A stretch of 64,000 bases of DNA from NCBI RefSeq assembly GCF_001667505.1, contig NZ_LZHZ01000074.1, positions 62,001 through 126,000 on the forward strand, read 5' to 3'. Position numbers and translations under genes: made by a program. This stretch comes from Mycobacterium sp. ACS1612 (lineage in GTDB: Bacteria > Actinomycetota > Actinomycetes > Mycobacteriales > Mycobacteriaceae). The notes under the pieces were generated by a model. It saw nothing but the letters and a program-made list of their open reading frames with translations, was not told the DNA's origin and searched no databases. Below are positions 19,029 to 28,398 of the stretch, in pieces (positions within the stretch are counted from its first letter, which is position 1; each line of letters begins with the position of its first letter).

Positions 19029-22000
19029 TCAGGACCGCGCTGGAGCGGTGGGGGAAGACGCCAATTTCTCGCACAACAGTGAGGCCAAGCCCTGGATGGT
19101 GGTGATGTCCGCGGACGTGATGCGGACTCCCGTCTCGGCTTTGATGTGAGTACGCAGCTCGAGGTTTCCCAGCGAGTCGAGCCCGTATTCGGAAAGGGGG
19201 CGGTCCGGGTCGATGGAGCGACGCAGTATCACGCCGACCTGGTCAGACACCAAGCGCCGCAGCCGGATTGGCCATTCCTCCTTCGGCATCGAGTTCAGTT
19301 CGTCGAGCACTCTACTTGTGTCCGTTGAACTTTGACTGGCCACCTGCAGCCGCTCGGCGAACCGGCTGCGTTTGGCGAGCGCGGTGAACCAGGGCGAACC
19401 CGAAAGCGGCGCATATCCCGTGTAGGGCCGGTCGTGGCGCAGCAACGCCTGGAACGCGTAGGCGCCCTCCTCCGGGGTGATCGCCGTTTCCTCAGCTTCA
19501 GCCACCGCGGTGGCACGTCCTACCTCGGCCCACGCGCCCCACGCAATCGCCGTACCCGGGAGACCTTGCGCCCGGCGCCATTTGCTGAACGCATCGAGCC
19601 AGCTGTTCGCTGCAGCGTAGGCACCCTGTCCTGGCGAACCAACCAGCGCGGCCGCCGAGGAGAAGGAACAGAACCAGTCGAGCGGCTGCGAGGCCGTCGC
19701 CCGATGCAGGTGCCACGCCCCGTAGACCTTCGGTGCCCAGTCGCGTTCGATCAGTTCGTCGGTGATGTTCTGCAGCGTTGCGTCCTCGACGACGGCGGCC
19801 GCATGTAGCACGCCGCGCAACGGGAGTCCGGTCGCGGTCGCCGCCGCCACCAATCGCTTAGCGGTGCCGGGCGCGGTGATGTCACCACACTCGACGACGA
19901 TGTCCGCACCCATCGCCCGGATGAGATCAATTGTCTCCAGCGCCTTGTCACTTGGCTGCGACCGTGACGTCAAGACGATACGACCCGCGCCTGCCGCTGC
20001 CATCTTCTCCGCGAGGAACAGGCCAAGCCCGCCGAGCCCACCGGTGATGATGTAGGAACCGTCGTTGCGCAAAATCTGCGCTTGCTCAGGCGGCACCACC
20101 ACGCTGGCCTGGCCGGCCCGCGGGATGTCGAGCACGAGCTTGCCGGTGTGCTGGGCACCGCCGATCACGCGGATCGCGGTGGCGGCGTCGGCAAGCGGAT
20201 AGTGCGTGCTCTCCGGCTTGGGAAGCGAGCCTTCCGCGGTGAGCCTGTACACCTTCTTCAGCAGGTTGCGCACCTGTTGCGGATGACTGACCGACATCAG
20301 CGCCAGGTCGACACCGAAGAAAGCGAGGTTGCGGCGGAACGGGAACAGCCCAAGCTTGCTGTCGCCGTAGATGTCGCGCTTGCCGATCTCGACGAAGCGT
20401 CCGCCGAGCGCCAGTAGCTCGATCCCGGCCCGTTGCGCGGCACCGGTGACCGAGTTCAGCACGATGTCGACGCCGCCGCCCTCGGTGTCCCTGCGAATCT
20501 CGTCGGCGAAAGCCGTGCTGCGTGAGTCGTAGACGTGCTCGATACCCATGTCGCGCAACAGTTGACGGCGCTCTTCGCTGCCCGCGGTGGCGAAGATCTC
20601 GGCGCCGACCGCACGGGCTATCGCGATGGCCGCCTGCCCCACCCCGCCCGTCGCGGAGTGGATCAGCACCCGATCGCCGCTGCGGATTCTGGCCAGATCG
20701 TGCAGGCCGTACCAGGCGGTGGCGTGCGCGGTCGTGGTCGCGGCCGCTTCACCTTCCGTCAGGCCGGGCGGCAACGTGACGGCGAGGTTGGCGTCGCAGG
20801 TGACGAAGGTGCTCCAGCAGCCGTTTCCGGAGAGGCCACCGACGCGGTCACCGACCTTGTGGTCCGTCACACCGGGGCCCACTGCTGTCACCACGCCCGC
20901 GAAGTCGGTACCCAACTCCGGCAGCCTGCCCTCGAAGGTCGGGTAGCGGCCGAACGCGATGAGGACGTCGGCGAAGTTGATACTCGACGCGCTCACAGCG
21001 ACTTCGATCTGACCGGGGCCGGGCGAAACCCGCTCGAAGGCAACGAGTTCCATCGACTCGAGATCACCGGGTGTGCGTATCTGAAGCCGGACGCCGTGAC
21101 GTTCGTAATCGACGTCTGCGGTCTGCCGCTCGTCGGCACGCAGCGGAGTGGCGGTCAGGCGCGCCACGTACCACTGGCCGTCGCGCCACGCGGTCTCGTC
21201 CTCGTCGGACCGCGCCAGCAGTTGCTGTGCGAGTTGCTCACCACCGGTGCGGTCGTCGATGTCGATCTGCGTGCCGCGAAGTTGCGGATGCTCGGTGCCG
21301 AGCACCCTCATCAGACCGCGCAGCCCCGCCTGTTCCAGGTTCGCTTGCTCGCCGTCGCGGACGGTCTGCGCGTCACTGGTGATCAGGTACAGGCGTGGTT
21401 CACCGGGCACCTCCGGCAGTTCGCGGACGATCCGCACGACGTGGCGCACGTACTCGCCGCCGCGGACCGCGAGTTCGTCGTCGAGGCTGCCGTTCCTGGG
21501 ACCCGTCAGCACGACCACACCGTCGAAGCCGTCAGTGGCGAGATGCTCGCGCAGCAGTTCGGTGTTGCGCTGATGGTCGGCGCGCTGCGACCAGGACATC
21601 GACGTGCACTGCGCACCAGCGGCTTTCAGCGCGTCGGCCAGACTCGCGGCACCCGACTCCGCTGTCGCCGAGGTGCTGATGACCAGCCAGGCGCCCGGAT
21701 GGGCGTCGGCGACCTCCGGCAGTTCACGCTGCTCCCATTCGATGGTGAGCAACCGCTCGCCGAGCACCCGATCGCGCTCGCTGGCCTGCGACACCCCGGT
21801 GCCCATCTTCAGCCCGCGAACGGTGATCAGCGTGAGCCCGTCCTCGTCCAGGACGTCGATGTCGGCCTCGACGCCCGCGGCGCCCGCCTCGGTCACCTGC
21901 GCGTAGCAGTACCGCGCACGGTTGGCGGGACCGTAGGCGCGGAGGTGGCGGACCCCCAACGGCAACAGCATGCCGCCGTTGGCGACTTCGCCGACGCTCG

Positions 22001-25000
22001 GATGTGCAGCCACCGACTGGAAGCACGCGTCCAACAAGGCCGGGTGGACAAGGTATCCGGCCTGTTCGGAACGAATCGAGGCGGGCAGCGCCACTTCCGC
22101 GAGCACCGTCGCGCCACTGCCTTCGGCGGTGTAGGCGACGGCCAACCCGGCGAACGCGGGACCGAACACCAGCCCTCGCTTCGCCATCCACTGCCGGATC
22201 TGCTCCCCGTCGACTCGGCAGGGGTGAGCCGCCAGCAGGTCGACGATGTCGCGCGACGCCGGACCCTCGACGTCGTCGACAGCGCGCAGGACCGCACTGG
22301 CGTGGCGCGCGTTTTCGCCGTCCTCCGCGGACTCGACCGCGAACTTGGCGATGTCGCGGCCCTCCACGGTGGCGACGGCGCCGACAGGAGCCTGCTCGTC
22401 GAGCAGCAGCATCTGCTCGAAGGTGATGTCGCGGACCTCGGACGCGTTGCCGTACACCGCATTCGCCGCGGACAGGGCCATCTCGCAGTACGCGGCGCCG
22501 GGAAGCGCTGCCGCGTTGTGGATCTGGTGATCGCCCAACCACGGATGCGCCTCGGTTCCGACCTCGGCCTGCCAGACGTGGCGTTCAGGCTCCTCGTTCA
22601 GGCGCACGTGCGCACCCATCAGCGGATGCGCGGGGACGGTGCACCGGCCCTGCGTCCGGGAGTCGCGCGCATCCCGCGACACCAGCAGCGGACGGCGCGT
22701 CCAAGTCGGCAGCGGCGCGTCGACCAACTCGCCTGCCGGATACAGGACAGAGAAATCGACTGCGGCGCCTGCGTTGTGCAGATCGGCAACGAAGTCGAGC
22801 AGCCCGTGCGGCAGTTCCTGTTCGCGTCGCATGGCGGCGAGCGCCGCCAGCGGAATGCCAAGGCTGCGGCCGTTCTGACCGACGGCGTGGGTCAGCAGCG
22901 GATGCGGCGACAGTTCGGCGAACACGCGGTAGCCGTCCTCCAACGCGGCCTGCATCGCTGCCGCGAAGCGCACCGTGTGCCGGAGGTTGTCCACCCAGTA
23001 GTACGCGTCGCACACCGGATTTTCGCGGGGATCGAACGAGGTGGCCGAGTAGTACGGGATTTCCGGGGTCAACGGGTTGATCTCGGCGAGCGCATCCGTC
23101 AACTCGTCGAGAATCGGATCGACCTGCGGCGAGTGCGATGCGACGTCGACGGCCACTTCGCGCGCCATCACGTCACGCTGCTCCCATTCGGCCACCAAGT
23201 CGCGAACGGTCTGCGTGTCGCCACCGATCACCGTGGACTCCGGCGAGGCGACGACGGCCACCACGACGTCGCTGATGCCGCGTGACATCAACTCGGAAAT
23301 CACCTGCGGAGCAGGAAGTTCGACCGACGCCATGGCTCCGGAGCCTGCGATCTTCGACATCAGCCGCGAGCGTCGGCAGATGACGCGGACCCCGTCCTGA
23401 AGGGACAGCGCGCCCGACACCACCGCCGCAGCGGCCTCACCCATCGAGTGGCCGATCACCCCACCGGGCGCCACCCCGTACGCCTTCATCGTGGCGGCCA
23501 GCGCGACCTGCATCGTGAAGATGGCCGGCTGAACCTGGTCGATGGCGGTCACCGTCTCGGGCGCCGCGATCGCTTCGGTCACCGAGAAGCCGGCTTCCTT
23601 CGCGATCAGCGGTTCCAGTTCCGCCACGGTCGCAGCGAAAACCGGTTCGGTGGCAAGCAATTGGGCACCCATCGCGGCCCATTGCGAGCCCTGGCCGGAG
23701 AACACCCACACCGGTCCGCGATCGTCGCGGCCCACGGCGGGCTGGTACGGCGCGTCGCCGTCGGCGACCTCCCGCAACGCGGCGATCAATCCCTTGGAAT
23801 CGCTGGCGACAACGGCGGTCCGGACCGGGCGATGCGCGCGCCTGCGCGCCAGCGTGTAACCCAGGTCCTGCAGCGCCACGCGACTGTCGCGCGACTCGAG
23901 CCAGTTGGCCAGTTGACCGGAGGTCTGGCGCAGTTCGTCGGCAGATGTCGACGAGAGTGCGAACAGCAGCGACCCGCCCGAGGTGGGCGCGTCTTCGTGC
24001 GCGGTCGTGGTCTCGGGCGCCTGTTCGACGATGGCGTGCACGTTGGTGCCTGACATGCCGTAGGACGAGACCGCCGCCCGGCGCGGATGCTGACCGGTTA
24101 TCGGCCACGGGGTGTTCGCCTGCGGCACAAAGAGGTTCGTGTCGATCTCGGCCATCTGGTCGGGCAGCCGGTTGAAGTGCAGATTCTGCGGAACCATACC
24201 GTGCTGCACAGCGAGCACGGCCTTCATGAGCCCGAACGCTCCAGCGGCGGACTGCGTGTGCCCGATGTTGCTCTTGACCGACCCCAACGCGCAGGAGCCC
24301 GCCACCCCGTAAAGGGTCGCCAGGCTCGCGTACTCGATGGGATCGCCCATCGGAGTGCCGGGCCCGTGGGCCTCGACCATGCCGATTGTGTTCGGGTCGA
24401 CGTCGGCGCGCGCCAACGCCGCCCGGTACACCGCCGTCTGCGCGCTCATCGACGGCGTCGTGATGGTCTCGGTGCGGCCGTCCTGGTTCGCGGCCGTGCC
24501 CTGCAACACCGCGAGAATCCGGTCGCCGTCCCGTTGCGCGTCGGCCAACCGCTTGAGTAGCACGATCGCAACACCCTCGCCGGGCGCGAACCCGTCGGCC
24601 GCGACGTCGAAGGCGTGGCAGCGTCCGGTGGGCGACAGCATCCCCGCCGCAGAGCCGCCCGCGAACCGTCGCGGATCCAGCATGACGTTGGCGCCGCCCG
24701 CGAGGGCGAGGTCGCTCTCGCCGTCAATCAGGCTGCGGCAGGCCATGTGAACGGTGAGCAGACCCGACGAGCACGCGGTGTCGATGGTGATCGCGGGCCC
24801 GTGGAGGCCGAGCGCGTGCGCGATGCGCCCCGACGCGATGCTGAAATTCGCGCCGGTGACCCCGTACGGCCCTTCCAGCACATCGGTGTTGGCTGTCAGC
24901 AATTCGTAGTCGTTTACTGTCAGACCGACAAACACGCCTGTCAGCGAACCGGCCATGGCCTCAGGCGTCACGCCGGCGTGCTCCATCGCCTCCCACGACG

Positions 25001-25295
25001 CTTCGAGCATGAGGCGGTGTTGCGGATCCATCGCAGTCGCTTCCCGCTCGCTGATCCCGAAGAACTCAGGATCGAAGCCGGCGACGTCGTCCAGGAACCC
25101 GCCCCACTTGCAGGGCGACCTGCCCGGCACACCCGGTTCGGGGTCGTAGAACTCGTCGACGTCCCACCGGTCCGAGGGGATCTCCGTGACGAGGTCCGCA
25201 CCGCCTATCAGCGCGTCCCACAGCTGCTCGGGGGAATTGACTCCCCCAGGCAGCCTGCAGGCCATTCCGATGACAGCAATGGGATGTTGATCCAC
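19029..25295 (-). CDS. Mas/Pks5-like iterative polyketide synthase (KS-AT-DH-ER-KR-ACP)
   Basis: A 2088-residue type I polyketide synthase starting at GTG 25295 (MDQHPIAVIGMACRLPGG). KS: active-site Cys175 in DTACSSGLL, then EAHGPGTPMGDP and SNIGHTQSA. AT: GHSMGEAAAAVVSGAL near residue 615, in the form seen in methylmalonyl-using Mas. DH: HPWLGDHQIHNAAALPGAAY near 918-937. ER: IHSATGGVGQAAIAIARA near 1550. KR: GGLGGLGLFLAEKMAAAG near 1755. ACP: YGLDSLGNLELR near 2043. The full reducing set makes methyl-branched saturated or mono-unsaturated fatty acids, such as the 2,4-dimethyl-eicosenoate of M. smegmatis LOS. It is the first gene of the minus-strand operon. No thioesterase is present, as usual for Mas-like enzymes; release would be by PapA. 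Confidence 0.95.
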   Translation of the reverse strand: MDQHPIAVIGMACRLPGGVNSPEQLWDALIGGADLVTEIPSDRWDVDEFYDPEPGVPGRSPCKWGGFLDDVAGFDPEFFGISEREATAMDPQHRLMLEASWEAMEHAGVTPEAMAGSLTGVFVGLTVNDYELLTANTDVLEGPYGVTGANFSIASGRIAHALGLHGPAITIDTACSSGLLTVHMACRSLIDGESDLALAGGANVMLDPRRFAGGSAAGMLSPTGRCHAFDVAADGFAPGEGVAIVLLKRLADAQRDGDRILAVLQGTAANQDGRTETITTPSMSAQTAVYRAALARADVDPNTIGMVEAHGPGTPMGDPIEYASLATLYGVAGSCALGSVKSNIGHTQSAAGAFGLMKAVLAVQHGMVPQNLHFNRLPDQMAEIDTNLFVPQANTPWPITGQHPRRAAVSSYGMSGTNVHAIVEQAPETTTAHEDAPTSGGSLLFALSSTSADELRQTSGQLANWLESRDSRVALQDLGYTLARRRAHRPVRTAVVASDSKGLIAALREVADGDAPYQPAVGRDDRGPVWVFSGQGSQWAAMGAQLLATEPVFAATVAELEPLIAKEAGFSVTEAIAAPETVTAIDQVQPAIFTMQVALAATMKAYGVAPGGVIGHSMGEAAAAVVSGALSLQDGVRVICRRSRLMSKIAGSGAMASVELPAPQVISELMSRGISDVVVAVVASPESTVIGGDTQTVRDLVAEWEQRDVMAREVAVDVASHSPQVDPILDELTDALAEINPLTPEIPYYSATSFDPRENPVCDAYYWVDNLRHTVRFAAAMQAALEDGYRVFAELSPHPLLTHAVGQNGRSLGIPLAALAAMRREQELPHGLLDFVADLHNAGAAVDFSVLYPAGELVDAPLPTWTRRPLLVSRDARDSRTQGRCTVPAHPLMGAHVRLNEEPERHVWQAEVGTEAHPWLGDHQIHNAAALPGAAYCEMALSAANAVYGNASEVRDITFEQMLLLDEQAPVGAVATVEGRDIAKFAVESAEDGENARHASAVLRAVDDVEGPASRDIVDLLAAHPCRVDGEQIRQWMAKRGLVFGPAFAGLAVAYTAEGSGATVLAEVALPASIRSEQAGYLVHPALLDACFQSVAAHPSVGEVANGGMLLPLGVRHLRAYGPANRARYCYAQVTEAGAAGVEADIDVLDEDGLTLITVRGLKMGTGVSQASERDRVLGERLLTIEWEQRELPEVADAHPGAWLVISTSATAESGAASLADALKAAGAQCTSMSWSQRADHQRNTELLREHLATDGFDGVVVLTGPRNGSLDDELAVRGGEYVRHVVRIVRELPEVPGEPRLYLITSDAQTVRDGEQANLEQAGLRGLMRVLGTEHPQLRGTQIDIDDRTGGEQLAQQLLARSDEDETAWRDGQWYVARLTATPLRADERQTADVDYERHGVRLQIRTPGDLESMELVAFERVSPGPGQIEVAVSASSINFADVLIAFGRYPTFEGRLPELGTDFAGVVTAVGPGVTDHKVGDRVGGLSGNGCWSTFVTCDANLAVTLPPGLTEGEAAATTTAHATAWYGLHDLARIRSGDRVLIHSATGGVGQAAIAIARAVGAEIFATAGSEERRQLLRDMGIEHVYDSRSTAFADEIRRDTEGGGVDIVLNSVTGAAQRAGIELLALGGRFVEIGKRDIYGDSKLGLFPFRRNLAFFGVDLALMSVSHPQQVRNLLKKVYRLTAEGSLPKPESTHYPLADAATAIRVIGGAQHTGKLVLDIPRAGQASVVVPPEQAQILRNDGSYIITGGLGGLGLFLAEKMAAAGAGRIVLTSRSQPSDKALETIDLIRAMGADIVVECGDITAPGTAKRLVAAATATGLPLRGVLHAAAVVEDATLQNITDELIERDWAPKVYGAWHLHRATASQPLDWFCSFSSAAALVGSPGQGAYAAANSWLDAFSKWRRAQGLPGTAIAWGAWAEVGRATAVAEAEETAITPEEGAYAFQALLRHDRPYTGYAPLSGSPWFTALAKRSRFAERLQVASQSSTDTSRVLDELNSMPKEEWPIRLRRLVSDQVGVILRRSIDPDRPLSEYGLDSLGNLELRTHIKAETGVRITSADITTIQGLASLLCEKLASSPTAPARS

Positions 25296-26350
25296 GTCAG
25301 AGTTACCTCTCGTCAGCGTCTGGCTTGGCAGACCCGGGTTCGAATTTTTGCAGGCCTGCGTTTCTATTTGCGGGAAAACGGGAAATTCTGTGGCTCAAGC
25401 GTGAGGCCAAATGAGGGCGACGGCAAGTCGACAGCGGCTCCGCAGGCTATGCAGATACGCGTCTGGAATTGCGACTGCTGAAAACCAATGTTGTCGTCCT
25501 TGCCACCCACAGCTGCCTAGTCCACGCACGTGCAGTAGGTCTCTACCGGCCGCCACGACTCCTCCTGAGACGTGGTCCAGCGATGGTGTAACCGCCGGTT
25601 CGGCAAAGTCTGCCGCTACGTCGACAGTCACAATAACCCCCTGTGATCGTCAGGCCTGCGCGTGCCCCCTTGGACAAGTCACCGCAAACATGCGGGTCAA
25701 CGTATCAGTCGTTTCCCAGTTATGGGAAACGACTCCCAGCCACGTGATGCTTGTCTCGTTCGCCGGATGGATGGCGCTCATCGCCAGCACACAGTTGGTG
25801 CATCTTTGGCAAACTTGGTTTCACACCGTCCTGGACGCCTGCTGCCTTCCCACCGCATGGAACCATTGATATGGCAACGATGCCGCTTACCAGTGGCAAT
25901 TACCCGACACTGGCTCCGCCGGCGAACTGTCGAGACTATTTAATGAAAACGCCAGTGGTCAAATTCGGCAAAAGAATTGTCCAAGGTTGAGAATTTGCTC
26001 TCGAAACCCGGGAGCGACCGGCGGCTAATTTTCGCGCCGGAGCGACGCGAGCAACATTTTGCTCGACATCACCATATGTTTCGAACTATTTACGTCGTGA
26101 CGTTTCCCATTGATGCGAATAGGTATCCAGAATGATTTAGGGCAAAAGCACCAGGCGGCCCAATCTCTTGGTTTCCCTCGCAACTACGCAGAGATCTGCC
26201 GATCCGGCAAATCGTCGACGATTGGCTGACGTCGCCCGAGCCGGAGCGGCGGTCGTCGCCGCCAGCCGGTGTTCTGTCGTCACCCTGCAGAACCAGCGAA
26301 GAACGGGGCGCCGGATTGAGTTGGCGGAGTTGAGAAGACAGGCCGAGGTT
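25296..26350. other. Intergenic region upstream of the pks operon (1.05 kb)
   Basis: No reading frame here looks coding: the open frames are short, run over each other and show no recognisable protein. The part from about 25860 to 26130 is visibly richer in A and T than the surrounding genes, suggesting a promoter or a nucleoid-protein (Lsr2-type) binding zone for the glycolipid operon. It holds the perfect inverted repeat at 25707-25734 and a matching half-site CGTTTCCCA at 26101-26109. A short hairpin with eight of nine pairs (GATCTGCCG at 26193-26201 with CGGCAAATC at 26205-26213) lies downstream of the 26351-26875 gene but lacks a T tract. Confidence 0.6.
25707..25734. repeat. Perfect 12-bp inverted repeat with 4-base loop (candidate operator)
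   Basis: AGTCGTTTCCCA at 25707-25718 is followed by GTTA and then by its exact reverse complement TGGGAAACGACT at 25723-25734. It lies 412 bp upstream of the pks start. The half-site CGTTTCCCA recurs at 26101-26109. No T run follows and the stem is only moderately GC-rich, so a regulator binding site seems more likely than a terminator; this is inference. Confidence 0.6.
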
Positions 26351-26875
26351 CTACCGTTTCGGCGCACTGGCCGTCGGCCGCGTGCGAGCCATGACGAGGC
26401 GGACGGCGTAGGCGATCGCGCTGAGACCGAACATGGCCGCGGTGAGCAGCAGCCAGCGGCCGAGGAACGGATCCTGCGTCTGACCGGTGGCCGCCCAGTA
26501 GGTGAACGCACCTTGCTTGATGATGCCCGGCAGGAACACCAACAGTGTCAGCGCAGCGCCGATGGCTGGCACTCGCACGTAGTTGAGTACCGGCACGTGC
26601 GTGGGCGCTGCGCGCGGTGTGCGATGTCGAAGGCGCGCGGCGTACAACAGCCGGTCGACCGTCGCATATATCGGAAACAGCACGAGGTCATGGGCGATGA
26701 TCGCCGCCGCGAACCACACAAGGATCGACTGCCACCACACGTGGCGGTTCCACAATGCCGACGGTCCGATGGTGATCACGACATAGCCGGCCAACGCGAA
26801 GCCGGCGATCAACACCAGCAAGTGAAGTGGGTGCGCCCCGTAGCCATTGCGGAACCACGTGATGGCGTTACGCAT
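26351..26875 (-). CDS. Membrane protein, Rv0219-like
   Basis: A 174-residue membrane protein starting MRNAITWFRNGYGAHPLHLL with about four hydrophobic helices. ATG 26875 overlaps the upstream molybdopterin oxidoreductase stop by 8 bp; the open frame continues upstream only as a shadow. In M. tuberculosis, as I recall, a similar membrane protein (Rv0219) follows Rv0218, the homologue of the upstream gene. It may form part of the membrane electron-transfer complex, but no cofactor ligands can be assigned with confidence. Confidence 0.75.
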   Translation of the reverse strand: MRNAITWFRNGYGAHPLHLLVLIAGFALAGYVVITIGPSALWNRHVWWQSILVWFAAAIIAHDLVLFPIYATVDRLLYAARLRHRTPRAAPTHVPVLNYVRVPAIGAALTLLVFLPGIIKQGAFTYWAATGQTQDPFLGRWLLLTAAMFGLSAIAYAVRLVMARTRPTASAPKR

Positions 26876-28223
26876 CGTCGCGCGCCCGGAAAGTGATAGC
26901 CGAGACCCACTTGGTGTTGTGGACACCGGGCAGGGCGGGGACGATGATCCGCGCGGGGTAGCCATGGTCGGGTGAAAGCTCGGCGCCGTTGACCCGTAAC
27001 GCAAGTAGTGCGTCGGAGTCGCCTACCTGGCTGCCCTGCAACGTTGCCCGGTTGAACGCCCCGAAGCGTTCGAGCGACGTCACGTGCGCCGAGGCCGGCG
27101 TCGCCACACCGGCCAGCGCAGCCAACTCAGACAGCCGTACCCCGCTCCATGTTTGTGTTGTCGACCAACCCTCGACGCACGCGATCGGCAGTCGGGCGCT
27201 GTGCTGCGGCATGGCCAGTAAGGCCGCCCAGTCGAGTACGACGTCGTGGGGGCCGCCTTTCAGGGTGAGCCGCCAACGCTGGCCGGTGAGCGCCGGCGTG
27301 ATGCCTGCCAGCAGCGCAGTCCTGTTGACTTGGAAGTCGTTGGGCCCGTCACCGCGGGTTCGGCCGCGGGGCAACAGCAATGCAGCACGACGGGTGAACC
27401 CGCCCACCGTCTGTCCCGCGGTGATGACCGCCATGAACACCGCGCCCCCACCGATCAGCGCAAGTGCGCCGCGTCGGCTCATGGTCGCCGGGGCCGGGTC
27501 GGCGGCCGCCAGCCCGTCGGGTTCGTATGCTTCAGGCCTGGTGTGCGCCACGTCGGTGCGCAACACCTCTCGCCATGACAGTGACCGCAGCCCGACCCAC
27601 ATGCGCGGGATCTTGATCGCGATGTGGACCACGAATCCCGCGATGAACACCCACGCGCCGTAGTAGTGAGCGGTGTAGAAGCTGAACCCGAAGATGTAGT
27701 CGTATTGGATGTTTAGAACGCCTGTGATGATCTCGAAGAGAATCCCGCCGACCAGCATCACCAGCGAAACCCGTTCCAGGAGTTGGGCTATCGAGCGTAT
27801 TGGCGGCCACGCGAACAACTTCGGTATGACCGACCACAACTTGGCCAGAACGATCGGGATGAGGATGAGCCCCAGCCCGACGTGCAGACCTTGCGTCAAT
27901 CGGTACAGCCACGACGGCCTGGTGGGCCAGTCGAATGTGGGCAGTTTGAGCCAGCCGACGTCACCGGGGATGGCCTGCCCGAACTGAGGACCGTAGGCGA
28001 TGTAGGACAGCAGCCCGGTGATGATCACCACCGGCAACGCCACCAACAGGACCGAGCCCAACGTCGACGTCAACCACAGTCCGCGCAGCGGGCTGCGCCA
28101 TCGCTGGAGCAGTTTGACTCCCGGCGGGGGATGCGCGGCCAGTGAGCCCCACAATCGGGCCGTAAATGCATATCGGCCGCCGCCGTCGGATGCGTTCACA
28201 TCTTCGAGATCGGGTTCATCCAT
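26868..28223 (-). CDS. Fused cytochrome b561-like membrane domain + molybdopterin oxidoreductase (Rv0218-like)
   Basis: A 451-residue protein. Residues about 45-215 hold four to five hydrophobic segments with membrane histidines (for example GLHVGLGLI, YTAHYYGAWVF, FVVHIAIKI), as in cytochrome b561/DUF4405 haem proteins. A further hydrophobic anchor follows near residue 255, and then a sulfite-oxidase-type molybdopterin domain (about 290-450) with the probable Mo-ligand Cys in LPIACVEGWSTT and the VALPGVHNTKWVS end block. The architecture puts an MsrP/YedY-like catalytic unit and its quinol-oxidising membrane partner in one chain. The substrate is unknown; sulfoxide reduction is a reasonable guess. 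It matches the Rv0218 layout and length. Confidence 0.85.
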   Translation of the reverse strand: MDEPDLEDVNASDGGGRYAFTARLWGSLAAHPPPGVKLLQRWRSPLRGLWLTSTLGSVLLVALPVVIITGLLSYIAYGPQFGQAIPGDVGWLKLPTFDWPTRPSWLYRLTQGLHVGLGLILIPIVLAKLWSVIPKLFAWPPIRSIAQLLERVSLVMLVGGILFEIITGVLNIQYDYIFGFSFYTAHYYGAWVFIAGFVVHIAIKIPRMWVGLRSLSWREVLRTDVAHTRPEAYEPDGLAAADPAPATMSRRGALALIGGGAVFMAVITAGQTVGGFTRRAALLLPRGRTRGDGPNDFQVNRTALLAGITPALTGQRWRLTLKGGPHDVVLDWAALLAMPQHSARLPIACVEGWSTTQTWSGVRLSELAALAGVATPASAHVTSLERFGAFNRATLQGSQVGDSDALLALRVNGAELSPDHGYPARIIVPALPGVHNTKWVSAITFRARDDA

Positions 28224-28398
28224 CGCTTTCGCCTGTGTCAGTCGCCGGTTCTCATATCCAAGCTTGCCTGGCTGCCGGACCGCCCGTGCGATCTATCGAC
28301 GTAGCCTATGGTCGCGATAACTGCTACGAATGAGCTGGAAGGCGCGATCACAGCACGACCGCTGAGCGTGACGTGGCAGAGACGATTGGTCGCCGATG

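Noticed and set aside
20535..23285. A 916-codon plus-strand open frame
   Set aside because: It is antisense to the Pks (ER, DH and AT parts), composed of Arg/Gln/His/Val-rich sequence with no family motif; a typical high-GC shadow frame.
25336..25352. GGGTTCGAAT, like a tRNA T-arm, near the pks start
   Set aside because: No matching acceptor, D or anticodon arms around it; chance match of ten bases.
25662..25943. A 93-codon frame in the pks upstream region
   Set aside because: Overlaps the inverted repeat, lacks a ribosome site and resembles no family; treated as non-coding.
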